From assembly GCA_002469305.1 (NCBI GenBank), contig DKEY01000155.1:1-5244 (forward strand): a stretch of 5,244 bases of DNA. Direction: 5' to 3'. The notes below the pieces were generated by a model. It made no database searches. It had not been told where the DNA came from and was given only the letters and a program-made list of their open reading frames with translations. The stretch is from Sulfurospirillum sp. UBA6810. GTDB taxonomy: Bacteria; Campylobacterota; Campylobacteria; Campylobacterales; Sulfurospirillaceae. The first letter of the stretch is position 1. Each line of letters opens with the position of its first letter. Both the position numbers and the translations under genes were made by a program. This document shows, in pieces, positions 1-5,241 of this stretch.

Positions 1-66
1 AGACACGCTATCTTGAGGGGGTAGTGCCTTCGTGGTGTAGGAGTTCAAATCTCCTTCGACGCACCA
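1..66 (+). tRNA. tRNA-Leu(GAG), 5' end cut off by the window
   Basis: This is the 3' part of a class II tRNA. The window begins inside the D-arm. The anticodon stem pairs 8-12 (CTATC) with 20-24 (GGTAG), enclosing the 7-nt loop 13-19 (TTGAGGG). The anticodon is therefore GAG at 15-17, which reads CUC/CUU leucine codons. A long variable arm (25-38) with a small CC/GG stem and a TTCGT loop is typical of tRNA-Leu. The T-arm pairs 39-43 with 51-55 around a TTCAAAT loop. The acceptor 3' strand is 56-62, the discriminator base is A63 and CCA is encoded at 64-66. From memory, the visible part closely resembles E. coli tRNA-Leu(GAG). The acceptor 5' strand and most of the D-arm lie outside the window, so acceptor pairing cannot be checked. 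Confidence 0.95.
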
Positions 67-84
67 TACTTCAAAGTATTTATT
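66..84 (+). terminator. possible weak terminator just after the tRNA
   Basis: ATACT (66-70) pairs with AGTAT (75-79) around a TCAA loop, followed by a short T-rich run (79-84). The stem begins on the last base of the tRNA CCA, has only 5 bp and has a poor T-tract. It could end the tRNA transcript, or it could be chance in AT-rich DNA. Confidence 0.25.
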
Positions 85-90
85 TAAACC

Positions 91-100
91 TTACATGTAA
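91..100. repeat. TTACATGTAA palindrome, copy 1
   Basis: This is a perfect 10-bp palindrome, 25 bp past the tRNA end and about 55 bp upstream of the TATAAT box at 156-161. It is the first of four identical copies in the window and could be a regulator site for the now broken frame at 194-502. Confidence 0.6.
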
Positions 101-193
101 AAAGTTTCCTATACAAAAAATCCAAAAATCTATTTTTTAATCTTAATGTAACTTTTATAATCTTAAAAATTTAAAAAGGCAACAATATTTTGT

Positions 194-502
194 ATGGGAA
201 AAAAGTTATCTTCAAATCTACATAGTGATATAGACATTTTGATATTGCGTTTTCATGAACCATATTGATATTTTTTTACGGGATTAAAAATTGTTTGGGG
301 TATTGATGGGATTATACACTTAGTAATTCAATCAGGGCTATCTGAAGTTGTATTTCCATTTTTCATCATCTTTAGGTTATTTATAGGAGTTTCTTCGCTA
401 GGGATTGTGCTAACTATGATTTTTGTCACACTTTCTTTAGCATTTCTGGGTGCTGGAAAATACATCATAGATAGTAAGTTCAAAAGCACTTCTTGTTCTT
501 AG
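194..502 (+). pseudogene. decayed small membrane protein, possibly DoxX-like
   Basis: From ATG 194 the frame reads 24 codons (MGKKLSSNLHSD, then a leucine/isoleucine-rich ILILRF stretch) to a TGA at 266-268. It then stays open in the same frame for 77 codons, to TAG 500-502. The open part after the TGA has no ATG, GTG or TTG until GTG 407, so it cannot be a separate intact gene. It encodes hydrophobic segments (FFTGLKIVWGIDGIIHL, then FPFFIIFRLF and a third from GIVLTMIFVTL) and ends with LGAGKYIIDSKF. From memory this end resembles the 'GAGRYSLDA' close of DoxX/DoxD-family four-helix membrane proteins. At about 100 codons it is shorter than the usual 130-150, which suggests internal loss as well as the stop. 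The ribosome binding site is poor (AAGG about 15 nt upstream of ATG 194). The DoxX link is weak. A sequencing error (TGG read as TGA) would restore a single frame. Confidence 0.45.
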
Positions 503-518
503 ACAAATAAAAAAATAG

Positions 519-530
519 CTTACATGTAAG
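519..530. repeat. TTACATGTAA palindrome, copy 2 (12-bp form)
   Basis: The palindrome is extended to CTTACATGTAAG, a perfect 12-bp dyad. It lies 16 bp after the stop of the broken frame and directly before the hairpin at 531-566. Copies 1 and 2 bracket the broken frame. Confidence 0.6.
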
Positions 531-566
531 AAATAAAAGTATAAAATTTGCTTTTATTTTTTTTTT
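531..566 (+). terminator. AT-rich rho-independent terminator candidate
   Basis: AAATAAAAG (531-539) pairs perfectly with CTTTTATTT (551-559) across an 11-nt loop, and the T-run continues to 566. The stem is perfect but almost without GC. Its place after the stop at 502 and the long T-tail make it a plausible rightward terminator for the broken frame or for read-through from the tRNA. In the leftward direction there is no T-tract. Confidence 0.5.
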
Positions 567-580
567 CAGATACTATGGTG

Positions 581-622
581 AGATTAAAGATGATTTAGAG
601 TTTCATCTTTGGTTTGCTTTTT
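581..622 (+). other. hairpin with short T-tail upstream of the cold-shock gene
   Basis: AAAGATGA (586-593) pairs with TCATCTTT (603-610) across a 9-nt loop. Allowing G-U pairs, the stem grows to 13 bp (581-593 with 603-615) and is followed by GCTTTTT (616-622). It lies about 100 bp before the cold-shock start codon. It may be a second terminator or, if the cold-shock mRNA has a long leader as in other csp genes, part of that leader. The sequence does not decide between these. Confidence 0.35.
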
Positions 623-723
623 ATGAATGACTAACATTATTGATACTTCTCATACCCAAATAAAACTCCAACTACTTTAACAAAAGCTTCATTTAGAAGT
701 AATACAACACAAGGAATAGCATA

Positions 724-942
724 ATGGCTAATCAACAAACAGGAACTGTAAAATGGTTCAACACAGAAAAAGGATTTGGATTTATTCAATTAGATAATGG
801 TGATAAAGATTTATTTGTTCATGGTTCACAAGTACAATCACAAGGTTATGGAAGAGCAACTCTTCAAGAGGGACAAAAAGTTTCTTTCATCATAGGAAAA
901 GGCATCAAAGGCGACCAAGCAGAAAACGTTACATCTATCTAA
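724..942 (+). CDS. cold-shock protein, CspA family
   Basis: This 72-aa single-domain protein is an RNA/ssDNA chaperone of the CspA family, a five-stranded cytoplasmic OB fold of normal family length. The first strand carries GTVKWFN (7-13). RNP1 is KGFGFI (16-21), with F18 and F20 as nucleic-acid-stacking residues. The RNP2 region is LFVHGSQV (30-37); most family members have VFVHFSAI here, so one of the usual aromatics is glycine (G34). The end GDQAENVT (63-70) is the usual final strand. AAGGA (711-715) lies 8 nt before the ATG and supports this start. The stop TAA shares its last base with the ATG of the next gene, so the two are surely co-transcribed and probably translationally coupled. 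Whether it is cold-induced or constitutive cannot be read from the sequence. Confidence 0.95.
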   Translation: MANQQTGTVKWFNTEKGFGFIQLDNGDKDLFVHGSQVQSQGYGRATLQEGQKVSFIIGKGIKGDQAENVTSI

Positions 943-1601
943 TGACCAAATCAAATGTGCGAGTCAAATACACAACCATAGAGTTTGGTAATATAGACTT
1001 ACATGTAAGAACATTAAAAGATAATCAACAATTTTTTGATAAAGATGATATAGCCAAAAATTTGGGTATATCATCTGCCCTTTGGCCTCTTTTTGGGATC
1101 ATTTGGCCCTCAAGCAAAGTGTTGGCAAATTATATGCTGCATTTTGACACTACTAGCAAAAAAGTTTTAGAGGTTGGCTGTGGGATTGGGTTGTCAAGCT
1201 TACTTTTAAATCATCTTGATGCACATATCACAGCAACAGATTATCACCCAGAAGTTGAAAGCTTTCTTCTCAAAAATACGCATCTCAATGACGACAAAAA
1301 AATTCCTTTTATCAGAGCAGATTGGGCAGAAGCAAAAAACAGTGCTTTTGACGAATATGATTTGATTATAGCAAGTGATGTTCTTTACGAAAGTAGCTGT
1401 GCAGAGCTTTTATCTACTTTTTTGAACCAATATGCAAAAAAAAGCTGTGAAATCATCATCGTGGATCCAGATAGAGGAAATCATTCTAAATTTTCAAAAG
1501 AGATGGTTGGATTGGGGTTTACCCATACAAAATTTAAACCAGATACACAATCTTATATGCAAGAGCCATATAAAGGGCATATCCATTGTTATCAAAGATA
1601 A
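942..1601 (+). CDS. class I SAM-dependent methyltransferase, METTL21-like (methyltransferase 16 type)
   Basis: This 219-aa protein has a seven-beta-strand SAM-binding fold. Motif I is VLEVGCGIG (75-83), and the acidic residue after strand 2 is D100 in ATDYHP. DVLYE (146-150) matches the DxxY motif typical of METTL21-type protein lysine methyltransferases. The upstream ISSALWPLFGIIWPS block (43-57) matches the conserved tryptophan-proline region before motif I in bacterial members. A protein-lysine methyltransferase is the best guess; small-molecule N-methylation is possible, and the substrate is unknown. The start ATG overlaps the stop of the cold-shock gene (TAATG) and no good ribosome binding site precedes it, which suggests translation by re-initiation. 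The TTACATGTAA palindrome sits inside codons 20-23. No obvious terminator follows before the next promoter. Confidence 0.88.
   Translation: MTKSNVRVKYTTIEFGNIDLHVRTLKDNQQFFDKDDIAKNLGISSALWPLFGIIWPSSKVLANYMLHFDTTSKKVLEVGCGIGLSSLLLNHLDAHITATDYHPEVESFLLKNTHLNDDKKIPFIRADWAEAKNSAFDEYDLIIASDVLYESSCAELLSTFLNQYAKKSCEIIIVDPDRGNHSKFSKEMVGLGFTHTKFKPDTQSYMQEPYKGHIHCYQR
998..1009. repeat. TTACATGTAA palindrome, copy 3 (inside the methyltransferase gene)
   Basis: This is the same 12-bp dyad as copy 2 (CTTACATGTAAG), here read as codons Leu20-His21-Val22-Arg23. A copy within a coding sequence weakens a simple promoter-operator explanation, unless it acts as an intragenic site or as a genome-wide motif. Confidence 0.55.
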
Positions 1602-1657
1602 AGTGCCACTAAAAATCACATCAAAAATCCTCATATAATTTTTATATCATTATATTA

Positions 1658-1666
1658 TGCTAAAAT
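1658..1666 (+). promoter_or_regulatory. extended -10 promoter candidate for the transporter operon
   Basis: TGCTAAAAT fits an extended -10 (TGnTATAAT), predicting a transcript start near 1673 and a leader of about 40 nt that holds the AAAGGA ribosome binding site. No clear -35 is seen, as is usual for Campylobacterota. TATAAT boxes at 1634-1639 and 1698-1703 are alternatives; the latter would start transcription past the ribosome binding site and is unlikely. A 7-bp inverted repeat (ATATAAT 1633-1639, ATTATAT 1649-1655) lies just upstream. Confidence 0.4.
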
Positions 1667-1714
1667 TTTCGTTTTTATTGATAGACATCGATGATATTAT
1701 AATAAAGGATATTT

Positions 1715-3052
1715 ATGAATGTTGCGAGATTTAGTCGCATAGGCTTTATTCTAGCAGCCGCAGGAAGCGCTGTTGGACTAGGAAATGTATGGAAGTTTCC
1801 ATATATGACAGGAGAGAGTGGAGGTGGAGCCTTCGTTCTAATTTACCTTCTAACGATTACATTTGTTGGACTATCACTATTTATAGCTGAAGTTATTATG
1901 GGTAGAGCAAGTAGAAATGATGTAGTAAGTGCTTTTGAAAATTTAGCTCCTACAAATAAACATATTTGGAAATATGCTGGTTTGATGATTTTTACAGGGG
2001 TCATTATCCTCTCTTTTTATTTGATTGTTATAGGTTGGATTTTTAAGTATGTACTTATATCACTTTATGATCTTCCTTTAAGCGTTGAGAGTGCTGGAGC
2101 TATGTTTGGTGGTATGGTCACTACAGATGCCCTAAATCAGCTTATATTTTTTAACATAGCTTTTATTATTACAATGGTTATCGTAGCAAAGGGGATTAAA
2201 AAAGGAATAGAAAAAGTAAATCTTGTTTTGATGCCACTTCTTATCCTTATCTTACTTTTACTCTTTTTTTACTCTATGACACTGAGTGGATTTGATGATG
2301 CTCTTAGATTTTTATTTGTGCCTGATTTTACAAAAGTTGATAGCACAACTATACTCAAAGCTGTTGGACATGCTTTTTTCACACTCTCACTTGGTATGGG
2401 TACTATCATGACATACTCTGCTTCGATGTCAAAAGATACAAATATCTTCAAAGCTTCAGCAAGTGTAGCTGTAATTGATACAGCAATAGCACTTGTAGCT
2501 GGTATTGTTATATTCTCTTTTTTATTCAATGCAGGTGCCCAGCCAGCTGGTGGACCCGGCCTTGTATTTATATCCTTGCCTCCAGTATTTTCTACTTTTG
2601 GTGTACTAGGCAATATTTTTAGTTTTGCATTTTTTATAGCACTTGCTTTTGCTGGTGTTACTTCAGCTGTTTCGGTAGTAGAACCAACAGTAATGTATAT
2701 GATAAATAGATTTAAAACGACAAGAACAAAAGCCCTAGTGATTTTGGGAAGTGTAACTTATATATTTGGTACTATGGCATTGCTTTCAAATGTCAAAGAG
2801 TATGCCTCTTATGTAACGTTTGGCGGCAAAGGATTTTTTGATATCTTAGATTTTTCAAGTTCTTCAATACTCCTACCTTTGGGCGGAATCATTATCGCTA
2901 TTTTTGTTGGTTTTGTTATGCAAAAAGAGAGTGTATATTCTGTTTTAGGTGAGTATATGAGCCAAAGAGTTTTTAATCTCTGGTACTTTTCGATAAAATA
3001 CATTACTCCACTTGGAGTTTTAGCGGTAATGATAAATAAAATATTCTATTAA
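1715..3052 (+). CDS. sodium-dependent transporter, NSS (SNF/SLC6) family, 11-TM type
   Basis: This is a 445-aa inner-membrane Na+ symporter of the LeuT/MhsT/Tyt1 family, most likely for amino acids. TM1 carries the unwound signature GSAVGLGNVWKFPY (17-30), with A19 and N24 matching LeuT sodium-site residues A22 and N27. GGGAF (36-40) leads into TM2. TM6 carries FFTLSLGMG (221-229), the substrate and sodium contact region. TM8 carries AGVTSAVSVVEP (313-324), with T316 and S317 at the second sodium site. By eye D255 in TM7 falls near the place where chloride-independent bacterial members have an acidic residue. Hydrophobicity supports 11 helices, the last at about 420-442; TM12 is absent, as in MhsT and Tyt1 and unlike LeuT. 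AAAGGA (1704-1709) lies 5 nt before the ATG. A small gene follows 11 nt after the stop. The substrate cannot be told from the sequence. Confidence 0.93.
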   Translation: MNVARFSRIGFILAAAGSAVGLGNVWKFPYMTGESGGGAFVLIYLLTITFVGLSLFIAEVIMGRASRNDVVSAFENLAPTNKHIWKYAGLMIFTGVIILSFYLIVIGWIFKYVLISLYDLPLSVESAGAMFGGMVTTDALNQLIFFNIAFIITMVIVAKGIKKGIEKVNLVLMPLLILILLLLFFYSMTLSGFDDALRFLFVPDFTKVDSTTILKAVGHAFFTLSLGMGTIMTYSASMSKDTNIFKASASVAVIDTAIALVAGIVIFSFLFNAGAQPAGGPGLVFISLPPVFSTFGVLGNIFSFAFFIALAFAGVTSAVSVVEPTVMYMINRFKTTRTKALVILGSVTYIFGTMALLSNVKEYASYVTFGGKGFFDILDFSSSSILLPLGGIIIAIFVGFVMQKESVYSVLGEYMSQRVFNLWYFSIKYITPLGVLAVMINKIFY

Positions 3053-3063
3053 AGGGTTTTTAG

Positions 3064-3324
3064 ATGAGGGATTTAGAATTAAAAAATATACTTAAAGTTG
3101 ATGACAAAGAGTTTTTGGTTTCTACTATCAGTATGCATGTTAGACACTCTTTTTTTGATGGAGATAACCAAAAGATTGTTTATGAAACAATGGTTTTTGA
3201 AATCATCGATGATGAAGTACAGTATCATAAAACAATATTTAATGAAAGATACAATATGCCAGATGAAGCTATCGCTGAACATGGGGCAATTCTAAAAAAT
3301 CCTAAAGCTTTTTTTATAGTTTAG
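3064..3324 (+). CDS. small soluble protein of unknown function, co-transcribed with the transporter
   Basis: This is an 86-aa protein of a family I do not recognise. It is acidic and mixed in composition, with no signal peptide or membrane helix. Alternating hydrophobic stretches (FLVSTISMHV 17-26, KIVYETMVFEII 37-48) suggest a beta-rich N-terminal two-thirds, and a helix is likely over MPDEAIAEHGAIL (64-76). AAAGGG (3051-3056) overlaps the transporter stop codon and lies 7 nt before the ATG, so it is translated from the same mRNA, which ends at the hairpin just downstream. Some NSS transporters have a small partner (MetS of Corynebacterium MetPS), but that partner is a short hydrophobic protein, unlike this one. 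A link to the transporter rests on position only. Confidence 0.8.
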   Translation: MRDLELKNILKVDDKEFLVSTISMHVRHSFFDGDNQKIVYETMVFEIIDDEVQYHKTIFNERYNMPDEAIAEHGAILKNPKAFFIV

Positions 3325-3330
3325 AGAGTG

Positions 3331-3361
3331 AGGGAATGGTTTTTAACCATTCCCTTTTTTT
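3331..3361 (+). terminator. strong rho-independent terminator of the transporter operon
   Basis: AGGGAATGGTT (3331-3341) pairs perfectly with AACCATTCCCT (3345-3355) around a TTT loop, and the T-run extends to 3361. It sits 7 nt after the stop of the small gene. Read leftward, the same hairpin lacks a T-tail (CACTCTC follows), so it is at best a weak terminator for lctP. Confidence 0.92.
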
Positions 3362-3369
3362 AAGTAGAG

Positions 3370-5076
3370 TTATTTTACCAATCCCATCAGTGGATCAGTT
3401 ACTCCAAGTGAATACATACCAATCAAACCTAAAATACCTGCAAACAATACATAGTAAAGTGTAGGGATAACAGTCTTACGTAGCGTTTCACCTTCTTGAC
3501 CTAGTAAACCAACAGTAGCAGAAGCAGCAACAACGTTGTGAATTGCTATCATGTTACCAGCAGCAGCACCAACTGCTTGAAGTGCTACCATAAGAGCTGT
3601 TGAAAGTCCAAGCGCATCAGCAACACCAAATTGGTATTGAGCTAGCATCATATTTGAAACAGTATTACTACCCGCGATAAAAGCCCCGATAGCACCAACT
3701 GCTGGAGCGAAGATAGGATAGATATCTCCCATAGTAGCCGCAACATACTTTGCCATAGTAACAGGCATAGAAGCTAAATCAGCACTATTAACTCCAGAGT
3801 TTATCATGATACGAACAAGTGGAATTGTAAAGATAAGAACGAAACCAGCACCTAAAAGTACTTTCGCTGATTCACTAATTGCCGCATTCATCTCTTTTGC
3901 TTTCATACCGTGTAAAAAGAATGTGATAAGTACAACAAACGCGATGATACCACCTGGTAGATAAAGAGGTTGGATAGCACCACTAATGCCTTTTTCACCT
4001 AATATATCTACAAAAGCAATTTTGATTGATACTAAGAATTTTTTAACATCAGGACTTACACGAGTAAGTACAAGGAAACCTGCTACCATAACATATGGTA
4101 ACCAAGCTGTAAAAAGTGACATCTCTTTTGTTTTTTCAGTAAGTGTATCAAGTTTGATTTCGATACTACCTATCCATTTTGCTGGCCACTCACTTGCTGG
4201 TGGAAAATCCCAAGAGTTTTTAGGAACTAAAAAACCACTTTTAGCAGCAAGAACAACGATAGGTAAACCAACAAGAGCACCTATGATAGAAGGAAATTCT
4301 GGTCCTAGAAATATACCTGTAAGTGCATAAGGAATAACAAATGCCAATCCCCCAAATATAGCAAATGGAATTGCAGCTAAGCCCTCAGACCAAGAAGCAT
4401 TTTTACCAAAAAATCTTGTTAGCATCATAACCATCAATGTTGGAATCATAACACCAACAACAGCGTGAGTTATAGCAACATTTGTCACAACAGTTTGAAG
4501 ATATACATCCCAACTTGAACCACCAGCTGTAAGCTGTGCTGAAATGCCTGCTTTATCTAAACCACTATTTACACCGATAAGGATAGGTGTACCAACAGCA
4601 CCAAAGGTAACTGGCGTACTTTGTACCATCATCCCAAGCATAACAGCAGCAGCTGCAGGGAAACCAAGAGCAACCATCAATGGAGCTGCGATAGCTGCAG
4701 GTGTACCAAAACCAGAAGCACCCTCTATAAATGCACCAAATAACCAACAAACGATGATAAGTTGGATACGTCTGTCTGGACTTACATTGTTAAAGCCATT
4801 ACGTATAACAGCAACAGCACCAGAGTGTTTTAGAGTATTTAAAAGTAAAATAGCTCCAAAGATAATCCAAAGTACTGCTACAGTGATAACTGCACCTTGT
4901 AATGTAGAAGCAAGTACACGGTTAAACGATACTTCCCAAATAAAGATAGCAATTAGCGATGTAAGTATATATACTATAGGCATCGCTTTTCTAGCTGGCA
5001 TTCTCAAACCAACCAGTAAAACACCAGCACTCAATATAGGCAGTGCTGCGAAAAGAGCTTGTAGTCCTAAACTCAT
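3370..5076 (-). CDS. lctP: L-lactate permease, LctP family
   Basis: This is a 568-aa polytopic inner-membrane carrier of the lactate permease family (TC 2.A.14; LldP, GlcA and relatives), which imports L-lactate, and in some members D-lactate or glycolate, with protons. The length is normal. Family motifs are intact: EGASGFGTPAAI (118-129), STPVTFGAVGTPI (153-165), SNTVSNMMLAQYQFG (470-484), and AAGNMIAIHNVVAASA (505-520) followed by GLLGQEG (523-529). The start is supported by AAGGGG (5088-5083) 6 nt before the ATG. The gene is convergent with the transporter operon and stands alone on its strand, with a divergent gene starting 165 bp away. That neighbour may be a lactate-utilisation or regulatory gene, but only its ATG is visible. 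Glycolate or another short hydroxy acid cannot be excluded as substrate. Confidence 0.95.
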   Translation of the reverse strand: MSLGLQALFAALPILSAGVLLVGLRMPARKAMPIVYILTSLIAIFIWEVSFNRVLASTLQGAVITVAVLWIIFGAILLLNTLKHSGAVAVIRNGFNNVSPDRRIQLIIVCWLFGAFIEGASGFGTPAAIAAPLMVALGFPAAAAVMLGMMVQSTPVTFGAVGTPILIGVNSGLDKAGISAQLTAGGSSWDVYLQTVVTNVAITHAVVGVMIPTLMVMMLTRFFGKNASWSEGLAAIPFAIFGGLAFVIPYALTGIFLGPEFPSIIGALVGLPIVVLAAKSGFLVPKNSWDFPPASEWPAKWIGSIEIKLDTLTEKTKEMSLFTAWLPYVMVAGFLVLTRVSPDVKKFLVSIKIAFVDILGEKGISGAIQPLYLPGGIIAFVVLITFFLHGMKAKEMNAAISESAKVLLGAGFVLIFTIPLVRIMINSGVNSADLASMPVTMAKYVAATMGDIYPIFAPAVGAIGAFIAGSNTVSNMMLAQYQFGVADALGLSTALMVALQAVGAAAGNMIAIHNVVAASATVGLLGQEGETLRKTVIPTLYYVLFAGILGLIGMYSLGVTDPLMGLVK

Positions 5077-5117
5077 TTTAGTCCCCTTTTTGAATTTTTG
5101 AAATTTTCAATACGCCT

Positions 5118-5123
5118 ATAATA
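5118..5123 (-). promoter_or_regulatory. -10 candidate for lctP
   Basis: Read on the minus strand this is TATTAT, predicting a transcript start near 5111 and a leader of about 35 nt with the AAGGGG ribosome binding site. TTGTCA lies 11 nt further upstream, too close to be a standard -35, so the promoter may depend on an activator or follow the -35-poor Campylobacterota pattern. Confidence 0.35.
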
Positions 5124-5147
5124 ATTTATCCAAATGACAAACTTATG

Positions 5148-5168
5148 ATGTAATTTTTTTACATGTAA
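5148..5168. promoter_or_regulatory. overlapping inverted repeats between divergent promoters; TTACATGTAA copy 4
   Basis: The right part (5159-5168) is the fourth TTACATGTAA. Its left half also pairs with ATGTAA at 5148-5153 across five Ts, giving a second dyad TGTAA-N5-TTACA (5149-5163). Three half-sites are thus spaced on one stretch of DNA. It lies between the lctP -10 (5118-5123) and the rightward -10 (5205-5210), with a centre about 52-53 bp from both predicted transcript starts. A transcription-factor operator is the natural reading; the protein is unknown. Confidence 0.5.
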
Positions 5169-5204
5169 TGTTTTTTTGAAAAGTTTATTGGTATATTTTT
5201 AGGA

Positions 5205-5210
5205 TATAAT
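5205..5210 (+). promoter_or_regulatory. -10 box of the rightward gene beginning at 5242
   Basis: A perfect TATAAT lies in the context TTTTTAGGATATAATTTTCG, the T-rich run plus -10 layout common in Campylobacterota promoters. It predicts a start near 5217 and a leader of about 25 nt. A good -35 at standard spacing is not visible. Confidence 0.6.
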
Positions 5211-5241
5211 TTTCGCTGTGGCTAAAAAATCAAGGTAAATT

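Larger units (their letters stand above)
67..723. other. 657-bp AT-rich region without an intact gene
   Basis: Between the tRNA and the cold-shock gene no complete reading frame with a start codon and ribosome binding site is visible. The stretch holds two TTACATGTAA palindromes (91-100, 520-529), a broken membrane-protein frame (194-502), a terminator-like hairpin (531-566) and a second hairpin (581-622). A TATAAT box at 156-161 could drive the broken frame. The last 100 bases form the leader and promoter region of the cold-shock gene. I could not pick a confident -10 there; TACTTT at 673-678 is a weak candidate. Confidence 0.6.

Noticed and set aside
266..268. In-frame TGA as a selenocysteine codon
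   Set aside because: No stem-loop with a suitable apical loop is visible at the proper distance downstream, and the protein resembles no known selenoprotein. Decay or a sequencing error is simpler.
67..723. CRISPR array or tandem repeats in the gene-free region
   Set aside because: I see no regularly spaced direct repeats. Only the 10-bp palindrome recurs, 429 bp apart.
1432..1638. 68-codon plus-strand frame overlapping the methyltransferase end
   Set aside because: It is out of frame within the methyltransferase C-terminal region, with no ribosome binding site and a low-complexity lysine/isoleucine product.
1678..1703. TTGATA/TATAAT promoter directly before the transporter
   Set aside because: The spacer is only 14 bp and the predicted start near 1710 would leave the AAAGGA ribosome binding site outside the mRNA.
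2269..2613. 114-codon minus-strand frame opposite the NSS transporter
   Set aside because: It is antisense to TM6-TM8 of an unmistakable transporter, and its product has no recognisable fold or start context.
3202..3213. 12-bp palindrome ATCATCGATGAT in the 86-aa gene, whose core CATCGATG also occurs at 1686-1693
   Set aside because: The coding copy is the natural result of Ile-Ile-Asp-Asp codons, and two copies of an 8-mer core are too few to argue for a site.
4544..5101. 185-codon open frame on the plus strand opposite lctP
   Set aside because: It is a mirror frame of an alanine- and glycine-rich membrane protein gene. It has no ribosome binding site and its translation looks like an antisense shadow, while lctP has intact family motifs.
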